Shown: positions 17,409-26,861 of the stretch, piece after piece
How positions within the stretch are numbered: the stretch's first letter is position 1
How the letters are laid out: the number at the start of each line of letters is the position of its first letter
Assembly: GCA_013215055.1 (NCBI GenBank)
Contig: JABSRQ010000010.1
Location: 62,001-126,000 of the forward strand
From: Pseudomonadales bacterium
Lineage (GTDB): Bacteria > Pseudomonadota > Gammaproteobacteria > Pseudomonadales > DT-91
Direction of reading: 5' to 3'
DNA length: 64,000 bases
Made by a program: the position numbers and the translations under genes
Notes under the pieces: model-generated
The model's input: the letters and a program-made list of their open reading frames with translations, nothing else
Told to the model about the DNA's origin: nothing
The model's database searches: none

Positions 17409-18995
17409 TTACTTAAATTCAGGCGCATGAGCCGAATACGTTGGCAGCTGGCTCAACACATGTTCGGCAAAGCCATGGCCCGCCTCGGCATAGAGATTAA
17501 ATGCGATACAGCCCATATTACGCAGCTCTTCCAATTCATCGGCAAAGCGGGCGACCACGGCTATTTTACCTTGATATTGGGTTTCACGAATCAAATCAAC
17601 CACGGCTTTATTTTCGTTATGATTGGTCAGGCTCACCATAATCAAATCGATATTATGTAATGAAAGATGACGCCAGAAATCGCCATCATTACCGTCGGCG
17701 CGTATCACATTAAAGCCTCGTTCTCGGAGCTGGCGCGCCTTGCTGGCACTCTCTTCTATGCCCACCAGGCTTCCCTCACAACGTGGCTGTAGATATTCAT
17801 ACACCCCACTGCCCACACGCCCCATACCTAAAACCATCACAGAAGCATCACCAATATCGGCTGGGGTTTCATGCTCTAATCGACCTTCACGCTGAAAGCG
17901 CTTCAATACATTGCTATAGCGGCTATATAACACATGGGCATTATTATTAAACGGCGAGGCAATCAAATAGGAGAATGATAAGGCCACCGCCATCATCACC
18001 AGCCATTCGGATGCCAGCCAACCTTCATTAACCAATAACGCCACTACAATCAGGCCAAACTCGCTGTAATTAAATAATGCCAGCGAACTTAGAAATGCAG
18101 TTCTGGCACGCAATTTTGCGCTTACGAATAAGAAGAAATACAGCAGCGGTTTTATCCAGACAAATGCAGCCAGGATCAGCGCCATCAATAACATCTCGAA
18201 GCTGGGCAGACCATTTAAGCCAATACTTAAGAAAAAACCGACCAACAACAAATCTTTAAAGCCTAATAAGGTTTTGGCGATCTCCCGGCTTTGTGGCGTA
18301 TTGGATAACAACACACCGGCCAGTAACGCACCTAAATCCGCTTTGAGGCTTAATTCGGTAAATAATCCACCCGCACCAAAAGCCAAAGCAAAACCGGCCA
18401 GGGCCAATAACTCACCATGGCCACACATCTTAAGTAATCTGACAATCAACGGCCGGGCCGGAATCAATAATAATAAAAGCAGCGCATAAGGACTGGGCAT
18501 CTTGCCACTGCTTGCAGTAAGAAATAACACCGCAATTAAATCCTGAATAATCAAAATTCCGATGGCGATAATCGCAAATAACGCCGCAGACTCACCTTTA
18601 TCTTCAAATATTTTTACCGCAAACACGGTACTCGAAAAAGATAATCCAAAGGCGATAGCCCATAGGGTTGGGGTATCGATGGCCGGTAAACCATCGATTG
18701 AAGAGCCCCCTAAAAACAATAACAACGCCATCACCGGTACAATCAAGACCATATGGCCAATGGTCACCGCCCATACTTGAGGCATCACCAGGTCGCGGAC
18801 ATTCAGCTTTAAGCCTATGGTAAATAATAACAACGTCACCCCGGCATCAGCCACGAAGGCGATTAATTCACCCGATGACACACCCATTAAATGCAAAACA
18901 AACCCAGCGGCCAAATAACCGATTAATGGTGGCTGGCCAGCCTGCTTTAATAACAAACCACAGGCCAGAGCGATGCAAAGAATTAACGGATCCAC
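17409..18995 (-). CDS. Kef-type cation:proton antiporter with TrkA-N domain
   Basis: A 528-residue CPA2 antiporter. The first 370 residues are mostly hydrophobic, giving about 11-12 membrane helices, with GYLAAGFVLHLMGVSSGEL, FGLSFSSTVFAVKIFEDKGE and the paired ALLAGVLLSNTPQ typical of KefB/KefC/YbaL proteins. A cytoplasmic Rossmann-type TrkA-N domain begins near 390 (VMVLGMGRVGSGVYEYLQP). No TrkA-C domain follows. It likely exchanges K+ or Na+ for protons; the cation is not known. Confidence 0.9.
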   Translation of the reverse strand: MDPLILCIALACGLLLKQAGQPPLIGYLAAGFVLHLMGVSSGELIAFVADAGVTLLLFTIGLKLNVRDLVMPQVWAVTIGHMVLIVPVMALLLFLGGSSIDGLPAIDTPTLWAIAFGLSFSSTVFAVKIFEDKGESAALFAIIAIGILIIQDLIAVLFLTASSGKMPSPYALLLLLLIPARPLIVRLLKMCGHGELLALAGFALAFGAGGLFTELSLKADLGALLAGVLLSNTPQSREIAKTLLGFKDLLLVGFFLSIGLNGLPSFEMLLMALILAAFVWIKPLLYFFLFVSAKLRARTAFLSSLALFNYSEFGLIVVALLVNEGWLASEWLVMMAVALSFSYLIASPFNNNAHVLYSRYSNVLKRFQREGRLEHETPADIGDASVMVLGMGRVGSGVYEYLQPRCEGSLVGIEESASKARQLRERGFNVIRADGNDGDFWRHLSLHNIDLIMVSLTNHNENKAVVDLIRETQYQGKIAVVARFADELEELRNMGCIAFNLYAEAGHGFAEHVLSQLPTYSAHAPEFK

Positions 18996-19024
18996 AATAT
19001 ACCCTCAAAAAATAAAAAAACGCT

Positions 19025-20014
19025 TCAACGATTCAGCTGTAATCCCGGTTCCTGTAATACCGATAACTGCTCACGCAGCTCTAAAATATGCTGGCCCCAA
19101 TAAATTTCGGTATTAAACCACGGAAAATGCATAGGGAAGGCCGGATCCCCCCAGCGTTTAGCCAACCAGGCGCTGTAATGCATCAACCGCAACGTTCTTA
19201 ACGGCTCGATCAAGGCTAATTCTGCCGCATTAAATGGCATAAACATCTCATAACCTTCGATAATTTCATTCATCTGCAATTGTTGCTCATTAGCCGAACC
19301 CGATAACAACATCCATAGATCCTGAATCGCAGGAGCCATACGGGCATCATCAAAATCGACAAAATGGGGTTTATCATCACGCCAGAGAATATTGCCGACG
19401 TGGCAATCACCATGACAGCGAATCCAGCGCAAATTAGCAACGTTAGCAAAACGCTGTTCGATAATGGTTAATAAGTCGGCACACAGAGTTTGGTAAGCTT
19501 CTTTTAGGTAATCGGGTAATAAGGTGTTGCAAACAGTATCCACACTGTCATAACCAAAACTTTTAATATCCAGGGTTGGCCTATGCTGAAAGTCTTTTAA
19601 TTCACCTACAGCATGTAAACGCCCCATATACTGGCCTAGCTGAAATAAGTTATCCAGATTATCCAATTCCGGCGCTCGCCCACCTCTGCGTTCAAACATG
19701 GCCATTTTTAAGCCGACATGTTCAATTAAGCTGCGTCCATCATCCAGTTTTTGGGGGCAGACGACGGGGAAATCTGCCGCTGCCAGCTCCGCACTGAATT
19801 GATGCTCTTCAAGAATCTGTTTATCACTCCAGCGCTGGGGCCGGTAGAACTTGACGATAATAGGCACGGCATCCTCTATACCCACTTGATATACGCGGTT
19901 TTCATAACTGTTTAACGCTAAAATACGCCCATCGGTAAGTAATCCCTGATTTTCCACGGCTTGTAATACGCAGTCGGGGGTCAGCACATCAAAGGGATGT
20001 TGATTTGAGCTCAT
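19025..20014 (-). CDS. srkA: Stress response kinase A (YihE/SrkA/RdoA)
   Basis: A 329-residue eukaryote-like Ser/Thr kinase of the APH/choline kinase fold, known in E. coli to counter stress-induced death. Key segments are LNSYENRVYQVGIED (nucleotide loop), the catalytic loop WIRCHGDCHVGNILWRDD and the metal-binding HFVDFDDARMAPAIQDLW. In enteric bacteria it precedes dsbA; here dsbA lies 35 kb away. It is separated from the antiporter by 29 bases and from the divergent DUF2889 gene by 75. Confidence 0.94.
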   Translation of the reverse strand: MSSNQHPFDVLTPDCVLQAVENQGLLTDGRILALNSYENRVYQVGIEDAVPIIVKFYRPQRWSDKQILEEHQFSAELAAADFPVVCPQKLDDGRSLIEHVGLKMAMFERRGGRAPELDNLDNLFQLGQYMGRLHAVGELKDFQHRPTLDIKSFGYDSVDTVCNTLLPDYLKEAYQTLCADLLTIIEQRFANVANLRWIRCHGDCHVGNILWRDDKPHFVDFDDARMAPAIQDLWMLLSGSANEQQLQMNEIIEGYEMFMPFNAAELALIEPLRTLRLMHYSAWLAKRWGDPAFPMHFPWFNTEIYWGQHILELREQLSVLQEPGLQLNR

Positions 20015-20089
20015 GGATAAACCGTCATTCAGTAATAAGCGAAAAGAGCTATAATACCTGAATCTTCACTGATAGCTGTAGAACATACC

Positions 20090-20893
20090 GTGAGCAAAGT
20101 AGAAAACCTCGAAAATCCATTAAATTACCCCATTAATCCCGACTTCGGCTCAGGCATATTCAGACGCCGTGTGCGGCTGCAAAAAGCCGAAGATGAAAAA
20201 GGCTTATACGTGCTAGGGGAATTGGAAGACTGCAACCACGGTTTTATCAGCAAGGTGTATTATGCCAACAATAAAGTCACCGATATTCAGGCACAAGCTA
20301 TACGTATACCGTTAACAACCTGCCACGGCGCGCTGGAACCGTTAAAGGCCTTAATTGGTAGTGAACTGGCACTTAGCGCCAAAGAACAGATGAGCAAGTT
20401 GGATATTTTGAGTCAATGTACACATTGGCTGGATTTAACCCTGTTATGCATGCAACAGGCGACCAGTGAAGAGCGCTGCCGCGATTATATTATTGATGTA
20501 CCCGATGAACTATCGGGGCAATCAACCACCGCCACCGTACGCTGCAACGGTGAGATCATTCATCAATGGAAAATTCAAAAATGGCAGATTCAACAACCCG
20601 AAACCCTGCTAGGCAATACGCTATACAAGGGATTTGCGAGCTGGGCCAATAAACAATTTGCCGATGATGAAAAAGCGCTGCAAGGTGCTTTTATCTTGCA
20701 GAAAGCGTATTTTGTCTCCAGAGCCAGGCCTTTTGATTTAAAGAAGTTGGCCGGTGAATCGGCCACGCAACATAGCATGATGATAGGCGCTTGTTATTCC
20801 TATAGCGAACCACAGGTATCTGAAGCGCTACGCACCAAAGACACGGTCAGAGATTTTACCGATACGCCGGAACAGCTATTACAATTTAAATAA
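20090..20893 (+). CDS. DUF2889 family protein
   Basis: A 267-residue cytoplasmic protein of unknown function. The N-terminal two-thirds match the DUF2889 pattern: FRRRVRLQKAEDEKGLYVLG, then a beta-rich stretch, IRIPLTTCHGALEPLKALIG and QCTHWLDLTLLCMQQA, where the family has its conserved CTHL segment. The C-terminal third shows FILQKAYFVSRARPFDL. No signal peptide or membrane helix is seen. It is a single gene facing hemY (seven bases apart). Confidence 0.7.
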   Translation: MSKVENLENPLNYPINPDFGSGIFRRRVRLQKAEDEKGLYVLGELEDCNHGFISKVYYANNKVTDIQAQAIRIPLTTCHGALEPLKALIGSELALSAKEQMSKLDILSQCTHWLDLTLLCMQQATSEERCRDYIIDVPDELSGQSTTATVRCNGEIIHQWKIQKWQIQQPETLLGNTLYKGFASWANKQFADDEKALQGAFILQKAYFVSRARPFDLKKLAGESATQHSMMIGACYSYSEPQVSEALRTKDTVRDFTDTPEQLLQFK

Positions 20894-20900
20894 ATAGCGC

Positions 20901-22085
20901 TTATGGCACTAAAGTCAGTGCTAACTTCAGGCTTTCTATTTGTTTATCTTTATGGCCTTGTAAACCATAAAGCTCTGCCTGTAACTGGTAGGCTGCAGAA
21001 GTCGCTTTAAGCGCCAAGCTCTGCTGAGAGTAATCCAAGGCCTTATCGATCTCACCGGCAGTTTTACCCAACACAGCCAACGCCTGTAATAATGCGGCAG
21101 AATCTTTATGCTCGGATAACAGCCCCTGCAAAAAGCTTGTCTGCGCCTGTGTATCAACGTCCCCGTCGGCTATGGCTGCATATAAAACCACTACATCATC
21201 AGAATAATGTTTACGTAATGCCTGGCGCAGCATTTTTTCCAGTTCAGCGCGGGGTGATAAATCTCTAGCGACACGATAAAATGCAGCCGTTATGACTCTA
21301 TCTTGAAGTTTATAGGCCTTACGCCAGATTTTTTTTAAGCCCACCCAATCAGCACTTTGCGCATATTCATCAAAACGCTGCAGATAATAATCCTGCTGCC
21401 ACTGGCGTATTTCCAGCGTCGTTAACAAATGATGCTTTTTGGCGGTTTTAATCAACGGTTCCATCGCGATAGGATTTTTCTGGCGCTGATAAACCCGTAA
21501 GGCTTTTAAAACCACACGCATTTCAAGCGGATATTCACGTAATAGATTTTGACAAAAGCTTACCGCTTCTGTGTATTCAGCTTTGGCGAGTAAGATATCG
21601 ATATTGGCTAATAACAGGCTTAACTCATCATAATCGTCGGCCGTTTCGGCCTGCTTATAACACAGCTCTGCGGCGGCTATATCACCTTGTTTTAAGTGCG
21701 CCTGCAACATCAATAAATTAGCAATAAACGGGGTTTCTACCTTTTTTAAGACCTTGGCCATATCGGTGTAAGATTTAGACCAATATTGTTCTAAATACGC
21801 CAAGACGGCGGTTTGATGAAATTTTCGGGATTTTTTCAGCCCCATCTGACGGGGTAAAACGGCGGTTTTTATCAGCAGTTTTATGCCATAACTAGCGACA
21901 CGCAGGCCAAAAAATAACGCCGATACGATAAGCAGCAACGCTGCCAGTAAAAACCAGAAACTGGTTTCTACAGAATACTGATCGATATAGATATAGGCGT
22001 AACCGGGGCCTTTCTGCTTAATCATGTCGGCCAAAAACCAGCTACCAGCAAGCAGGCTCAACAATAACAGAAATAAACGAATCAT
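20901..22085 (-). CDS. hemY: HemY, TPR-containing membrane protein of the heme operon
   Basis: A 394-residue inner-membrane protein with two N-terminal membrane helices (about 3-22 and 42-63) and a long TPR-like helical region (about 85-390). This is the proteobacterial HemY, a heme-operon protein of unclear role, not the protoporphyrinogen oxidase of the same name. It lies at the end of hemC-hemD-hemX-hemY. An imperfect hairpin in the 83-base gap after hemX may lower its expression. Confidence 0.93.
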   Translation of the reverse strand: MIRLFLLLLSLLAGSWFLADMIKQKGPGYAYIYIDQYSVETSFWFLLAALLLIVSALFFGLRVASYGIKLLIKTAVLPRQMGLKKSRKFHQTAVLAYLEQYWSKSYTDMAKVLKKVETPFIANLLMLQAHLKQGDIAAAELCYKQAETADDYDELSLLLANIDILLAKAEYTEAVSFCQNLLREYPLEMRVVLKALRVYQRQKNPIAMEPLIKTAKKHHLLTTLEIRQWQQDYYLQRFDEYAQSADWVGLKKIWRKAYKLQDRVITAAFYRVARDLSPRAELEKMLRQALRKHYSDDVVVLYAAIADGDVDTQAQTSFLQGLLSEHKDSAALLQALAVLGKTAGEIDKALDYSQQSLALKATSAAYQLQAELYGLQGHKDKQIESLKLALTLVP

Positions 22086-22136
22086 TTACGACCTCAAAAC
22101 TACCATGCTTTAAAAACGAAACTAAAAGCTAAAATA

Positions 22137-22155
22137 AAAGGCCCTGAGGCCCTTT
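22137..22155 (-). promoter_or_regulatory. Intercistronic hairpin between hemX and hemY
   Basis: AAAGGCC (22137-22143) pairs with GGCC and TTT (22148-22155, one bulged C) around a CTGA loop. On the minus-strand transcript it is followed by UUUUAUUUUAG, so it could be a partial terminator between hemX and hemY. The stem is short, hence the modest confidence. Confidence 0.4.
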
Positions 22156-22168
22156 ATTGTTTTCTGGA

Positions 22169-23203
22169 TTAATAACGACGTTCTTGTCGCATTCTGTCGG
22201 TTAAGTAGCGTTTCAGCGCTTGCTGCGATCGGGCTATATCCGGTAAATCACGCTGTACTCGCGTTTTAATCAGCGATTCCACTTTTTTGATCGTCAGCTG
22301 AACCCGAAAGTTATCGGCAAGAAAGTATTTATGTACCCAGCCACGCACTTTAGTCAGGCTTTGATCAAAGGTACGTTGATCACCACGTAATAACGCCGTT
22401 TGTGCCTGTTCAATGGTTAAACGCATGCTATCACGTAAATTAATACGTTGATCCGGAGACAGCAGCGCCTTCAACTCTTCAACATCATGTTTACGAATAA
22501 CCAAATAACCGGACATCGTGCTATTAATCGCCGATAACATCTGTGGTAACTCTTCACTCTCTTCACCATCAGCCGCGGGCATTTCTACATCAAAAGCCGA
22601 TTGCGCCAACGGTAAATTTTCAATTTGATCAGACAATGCACTTAAAGCCGCATAGGTGCCCGGCACATCAATATCTTTATAACCTTGTAATGACGCGACA
22701 TCTTTGGCAACCGCAACCCGCACATCCATCAGGCCCTGATCTTCTATGGGCATTTTTTTGATTAAGTCATCGGCAAAACGTAATAACTTCACCGCACCTT
22801 TTACATCTTCTTTCATCAAGATACGATGATCGGCAGACTTCAATAAATATTCAACTTCCGCCAATAACCATTGTTGACTAGATGAGGTATCTTGGGATAC
22901 ACGTTTAACCTTGGCCTTCACACGTCTTAGGTTTTCGTCCAACGCACGTAGATGATCGCTTAATACTACATCCTGGCTTTGGCTATCGGCTGCAAGCTTA
23001 GCTAAATTGGTTTGAAATTCGGTAGCAATCTCTTCTTTAGTTTGTAACTGCGTCTCGATTTTTTCTACATATTGATGCAACAGCTTAATCTCGGCCCTAT
23101 ATTGCTTCCATAAATATAACCCGCCACCACTGACAGCCAGTAATACGATGGCTAAGAAGCTGGCGAACCACTTCAACATACTCGCCCCACTCTCATTACT
23201 CAC
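22169..23203 (-). CDS. hemX: HemX, membrane-anchored coiled-coil protein
   Basis: A 344-residue protein of the HemX family, annotated in older work as a uroporphyrinogen methyltransferase but lacking any methyltransferase motif here. One membrane helix near residues 10-31 (WFASFLAIVLLAVSGGGLYL) is followed by a coiled coil (about 35-105) and the conserved WLLAEVEYLLKSADHRILM. The rest is helical and periplasmic or cytoplasmic by unclear topology. It follows hemD by 12 bases. Confidence 0.93.
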   Translation of the reverse strand: MSNESGASMLKWFASFLAIVLLAVSGGGLYLWKQYRAEIKLLHQYVEKIETQLQTKEEIATEFQTNLAKLAADSQSQDVVLSDHLRALDENLRRVKAKVKRVSQDTSSSQQWLLAEVEYLLKSADHRILMKEDVKGAVKLLRFADDLIKKMPIEDQGLMDVRVAVAKDVASLQGYKDIDVPGTYAALSALSDQIENLPLAQSAFDVEMPAADGEESEELPQMLSAINSTMSGYLVIRKHDVEELKALLSPDQRINLRDSMRLTIEQAQTALLRGDQRTFDQSLTKVRGWVHKYFLADNFRVQLTIKKVESLIKTRVQRDLPDIARSQQALKRYLTDRMRQERRY

Positions 23204-23215
23204 AGATATTCCTCA

Positions 23216-23998
23216 TCAACTATTTATTGTTTTTGTTGTTGTTGTAATTGCCTTTAACATTGCCTGCAAACCTGCATTTTCAGCTTCGATAATATGCTTA
23301 AATCCAAGCTCCGTAGCCACCTTAAACAAACGTCGCCCCGGAACAATAACGGGTATTTGCAGGATCTCTCCCTGTTTCGAGTCCATCATAGCTTGATCTA
23401 GCAGCCGCTGTATAGTTTCAGCACTGCTTAGGGTTAAAATATCGATGCCATCGATAAGCATCTTTTCCAATATGCCTTTTTTATGCACTACAGCTTGGCG
23501 TTTATACACTTCACAGTAATCCACCTGCGCACCACGGTGCTGTAATTGCGCCTTTAAATGCTCACGCCCGCCTTGTCCACGCACAATCAAAACTCTCTGC
23601 GATGAGAGCTGCTGTAATAGGGGATGAGAAAGCAAGGCTTCAGAGTTCATAGAGATCCCGGATTGCTGCACATCGACATCCAGATTTTCTATTTCAGCCG
23701 CCGTTGCACGGCCTATCGCATACCAGGTTTGTTGCACCGGTAGCTGCGGCCAATATTGATCTATCCAGCGCCAGCTGAATTGCACTGCATTGGTACTGAT
23801 AAAAATCACATGCTGGTAATTAGCCAGGTTAATCACCTTATCAATAATCGCCTGCAGCTCTATGGCAGGGGAATCTCCATCAATAGCCTCTATGACTAAT
23901 AAAGGTAGGGCAATGGGGCAATCACCTTGGGCGGCGATGGCTTTAATTAAAGGCCCGCTTTGTGATTCGGGCCGGGTGACAAGAATACGCTTTATCAT
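23216..23998 (-). CDS. hemD: Uroporphyrinogen-III synthase
   Basis: A 260-residue HemD, which closes hydroxymethylbilane with inversion of ring D. The family is poorly conserved in sequence; visible marks are the N-terminal [17 protein letters not shown], the strand [14 protein letters not shown], and the second-domain [16 protein letters not shown] and [19 protein letters not shown]. Its start overlaps the hemC stop by four bases (ATGA), a strong sign of coupled translation and support for the call. Confidence 0.94.
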   Translation of the reverse strand: MIKRILVTRPESQSGPLIKAIAAQGDCPIALPLLVIEAIDGDSPAIELQAIIDKVINLANYQHVIFISTNAVQFSWRWIDQYWPQLPVQQTWYAIGRATAAEIENLDVDVQQSGISMNSEALLSHPLLQQLSSQRVLIVRGQGGREHLKAQLQHRGAQVDYCEVYKRQAVVHKKGILEKMLIDGIDILTLSSAETIQRLLDQAMMDSKQGEILQIPVIVPGRRLFKVATELGFKHIIEAENAGLQAMLKAITTTTKTINS

Positions 23999-24924
23999 TC
24001 GGCCAAATCACGTATCGCTGCAAGAATGGTTTCTGCCCCTTGATCTAGTAAATCCTCGGCGATCTGCACACCTAACTGCTCAGCCTCTGCCAAGCAGGCA
24101 GTGCCTTCGGCATATAACATCTGCGCGCCATCAACCGAACCCACCAATCCACGCATATAGATAGTATCGCCATCAATTTCTGAAAAACCTGCAATAGGCA
24201 CCTGACACCCCCCGTTTAAACGCGTATTCATCGCCCGTTCGGCTTTTATACGAATGGCGGTTTCGGGATGATTTAATACCTCAAGCAAAGCTGCGGTCTC
24301 AACATCGTCGCTGCGTAACTCGATGCCCACTGCACCTTGGCCGCAAGCTGGCAAGCTCATTTCAGGGGCAATAAAATCTTTAATACGCTCAGGCATTTCA
24401 AGACGAATCATACCCGCAGCAGCAAGGATAATCGCATCAAATTCACCCGCATCTAATTTAGCCAGGCGGGTATTCACATTACCTCTGAGGCTTTTAATGA
24501 TTAAATCGGGACGCGCTTTTTGGATTTGGCATTGGCGGCGTAAACTCGAGGTGCCTAATATAGCCCCTTGAGGTAGATCATCCAGGGAATCATATTGATT
24601 AGAGATAAACGCATCACGTGGGTCTTCACGCTCACAGATAGGCCCCAGACAAAGGCCTTCCGGAAATTCCATAGGCACGTCTTTCATGGAATGAACCGCG
24701 ATATCGGCCTCATGATTTAACATCGCATGTTCTAATTCTTTAACAAATAAGCCCTTGCCACCAATTTTGGCTAGCGGGCTATCAAGAATTTTATCGCCAC
24801 GGGTGGTCATGGCTAAAAACTCTACCTGCAAACCCCTATGAGCTTTTTCTAATTCGGCTTTAACAAATTCAGCCTGCCACATGGCTAATGGCGATTTACG
24901 GGTGGCGATAACGAGTTTTTTCAT
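23995..24924 (-). CDS. hemC: Porphobilinogen deaminase (hydroxymethylbilane synthase)
   Basis: A 309-residue enzyme that joins four porphobilinogens. Signature parts are the N-terminal [20 protein letters not shown], the [14 protein letters not shown] loop, [37 protein letters not shown] and the cofactor cysteine loop [13 protein letters not shown], whose Cys carries the dipyrromethane. Length is normal. It starts 73 bases after algR, as in Pseudomonas, with a possible own promoter in that gap. Confidence 0.98.
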   Translation of the reverse strand: MKKLVIATRKSPLAMWQAEFVKAELEKAHRGLQVEFLAMTTRGDKILDSPLAKIGGKGLFVKELEHAMLNHEADIAVHSMKDVPMEFPEGLCLGPICEREDPRDAFISNQYDSLDDLPQGAILGTSSLRRQCQIQKARPDLIIKSLRGNVNTRLAKLDAGEFDAIILAAAGMIRLEMPERIKDFIAPEMSLPACGQGAVGIELRSDDVETAALLEVLNHPETAIRIKAERAMNTRLNGGCQVPIAGFSEIDGDTIYMRGLVGSVDGAQMLYAEGTACLAEAEQLGVQIAEDLLDQGAETILAAIRDLAE

Positions 24925-24969
24925 GGGAATCTAAAGGCTGTATAAAGTTAGGTAAAATACTAACATCTT

Positions 24970-24997
24970 ATTTTAGACGTTTTAAGACCTAGTCCAA
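24970..24997 (-). promoter_or_regulatory. Possible hemC promoter
   Basis: On the minus strand TTGGAC (complement of 24992-24997) and TAAAAT (complement of 24970-24975) are 16 bases apart, 46 bases before the hemC ATG. The -10 is good and the -35 is weak. It would let hemCDXY be expressed apart from algZR. Confidence 0.25.
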
Positions 24998-25711
24998 TTA
25001 CATTTTACGCATCATTTTTTTAATCTCCGTTGCAAGACGTCTGCTGACGACAGGTTTAACCTCAACATCATCCACCAGCAATTGATACTGACCTTCCTTG
25101 TTTTTTTCCATGCCGGAAACATGGGGCATAGACACCAACGCATTACGGTGTACACGCACAAAGATGCCATCAAATTCCAGCTCCAAATCTTTTAAACTGT
25201 CATCCAGAATCGATTCGCCGCCGGTATGATAAAGCGTGACATATTTATGTTCGGCATATAATACCCGCACATCTTTAAGTGGAATCAGGTCTATCTTACC
25301 CCTGGAATTCGCCGATAGATGTTGGCGATGTTCGGGTAATTGGAAACTGCTTACACGCGCGGCCTGTTCCAAGGCTCGGCGTAGTTTCTCCTTGTTTACA
25401 GGTTTAACCAGATAACCCGAAGCTTGAGATTCAAACGCCTGTAGCGCATATTCCTCGTAGGCTGTGGTGAAAATCACGCGACAATCCTGTGCATGTTCCA
25501 CTTCCGCCAACTTTTTCGCTACCTCCATGCCATCCATACCCGGCATACGAATATCCAATAACACGATATCGGGGTTTAAGGCGGCTATTTTTTCCAGCGC
25601 CTGCTGGCCATTGCTGGCCTCACCTATACAGTCAAAACCGGGCAATTCTGCCAACATTTTTTGCAAACGCATGCGTGCCAATGATTCATCATCCACGATC
25701 AAAACTTGCAT
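24998..25711 (-). CDS. algR: AlgR, LytTR-family response regulator
   Basis: A 237-residue regulator: an N-terminal receiver (VLIVDDESLARMRL, NPDIVLLDIRMPGMDG with the phospho-acceptor Asp, FTTAYEEYALQAF) and a C-terminal LytTR DNA-binding domain (VRVLYAEHKYVTLYH, FVRVHRNALVSMPHV). In Pseudomonas AlgR controls alginate, twitching and virulence genes together with AlgZ. I chose ATG 25711 with AGGAG nine bases upstream over a TTG at 25732 that overlaps the algZ stop. Confidence 0.95.
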   Translation of the reverse strand: MQVLIVDDESLARMRLQKMLAELPGFDCIGEASNGQQALEKIAALNPDIVLLDIRMPGMDGMEVAKKLAEVEHAQDCRVIFTTAYEEYALQAFESQASGYLVKPVNKEKLRRALEQAARVSSFQLPEHRQHLSANSRGKIDLIPLKDVRVLYAEHKYVTLYHTGGESILDDSLKDLELEFDGIFVRVHRNALVSMPHVSGMEKNKEGQYQLLVDDVEVKPVVSRRLATEIKKMMRKM

Positions 25712-25728
25712 ATTAATGTGCTCCTGAC

Positions 25729-26757
25729 TCAATCATTAAAGGCGTATGTCATTGTTACTATGAAACTATCACCTTTATCGCACAATTCCAATGTCGCCGT
25801 GTCGCCATAGAGCCGTATCAGGCGATGGCGTATATTTTCCACCGCCATATTATGCCCCTCATGTTTTTTAGGAGTTTGCAGATCTTTATTCTGACTGTTT
25901 TTAATCTGAATCTGCACCTCTTTATCAGTGGAATGGCCGGTGATAGTAATGCTGCCTTTTTCTATGTTGGGTTGAATGCCATGATAAATCGCATTTTCCA
26001 ATAAAGGTTGCAGACTCAAACTCGGAATTTCGGCTTGAAGATTTAAACCCGAAAAATCACAAGTCCAGCTGAGTCGCTCATCCAAACGGATTTTCTCTAT
26101 CTGTAAATACGCTTCACACAGCTGCCATTCATCTTCTATCGTGGTTTCCACATCTTCTCTAAGGCTGGCACGTATTAAACCGGCTAAATTCTCTATCATC
26201 TGCTCGGCTTTTTCCGGTGCTACGGTGATTAAACTAGCAATGCTATTTAACGTATTAAACAAAAAATGTGGCCGAATACGGGCTTGTAAAGCCAGCAAAC
26301 TAGCCTGTAATTCGGATTTTTGCTGGGCTATTAATTGCTGCTGCACAAACAGATAACGCAGCGCCACCGCACTGATAATCGCGCTAACCAATACATTACG
26401 CCACACAAAGGCATGATCAGAACTGACCACCTGTATTGCAGACAACCAATAATGCTCCACCAACAAGGCCATTACTAATGCAATCAGCAATAACACGATA
26501 AAGGCACTGCTCACCGCCATTTCCATAGACACTTTCGCCAAAGGAATACGTAACGTGCATAACATCGATGCCGAAATCAGTGATTGCGCCTGCACATACA
26601 ACGTGACCAGCCCAAAATGCAACCAATCGAAACGCATGCCAAATAAAAATAGCATTTCTAAAATAACCAGCAGCTGCATTACGATCATCAACAAAAACAA
26701 AACCTGAAGCTCACAGAGATTCGGCAGTAAAAAGCGATTATTTTCCGGTTGTTCCAT
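25729..26757 (-). CDS. algZ: AlgZ/FimS, LytS-type sensor histidine kinase
   Basis: An inner-membrane sensor with several hydrophobic segments in the first 140 residues, followed by the His_kinase domain ALQARIRPHFLFNTLNSIASL, whose PHFLFN histidine is the phospho-site of the LytS class, and a degenerate HATPase with LQPLLENAIYHGIQP. It pairs with AlgR immediately downstream. I use the ATG at 26757 (342 residues); a GTG at 26775 would add six. It is transcribed divergently from argH, as in Pseudomonas. Confidence 0.93.
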   Translation of the reverse strand: MEQPENNRFLLPNLCELQVLFLLMIVMQLLVILEMLFLFGMRFDWLHFGLVTLYVQAQSLISASMLCTLRIPLAKVSMEMAVSSAFIVLLLIALVMALLVEHYWLSAIQVVSSDHAFVWRNVLVSAIISAVALRYLFVQQQLIAQQKSELQASLLALQARIRPHFLFNTLNSIASLITVAPEKAEQMIENLAGLIRASLREDVETTIEDEWQLCEAYLQIEKIRLDERLSWTCDFSGLNLQAEIPSLSLQPLLENAIYHGIQPNIEKGSITITGHSTDKEVQIQIKNSQNKDLQTPKKHEGHNMAVENIRHRLIRLYGDTATLELCDKGDSFIVTMTYAFND

Positions 26758-26803
26758 GGGTTTTGATCTCAGCACATGGCTTATTTTTTGTTATTCGAGG
26801 ATA

Positions 26804-26817
26804 ATATAGCGCTATAT
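26804..26817. promoter_or_regulatory. 14-bp perfect palindrome in the algZ / argH divergent region
   Basis: ATATAGCGCTATAT is an exact palindrome lying 47 bases before the algZ start and 44 before argH. It overlaps AT-rich hexamers that could act as -10 elements on either strand. It may be an operator or a symmetric promoter core; nothing further can be said from sequence. Confidence 0.35.
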
Positions 26818-26861
26818 CCATGTTATTTGTCACTTTCACGCGACTTTCTACGAGATTTATC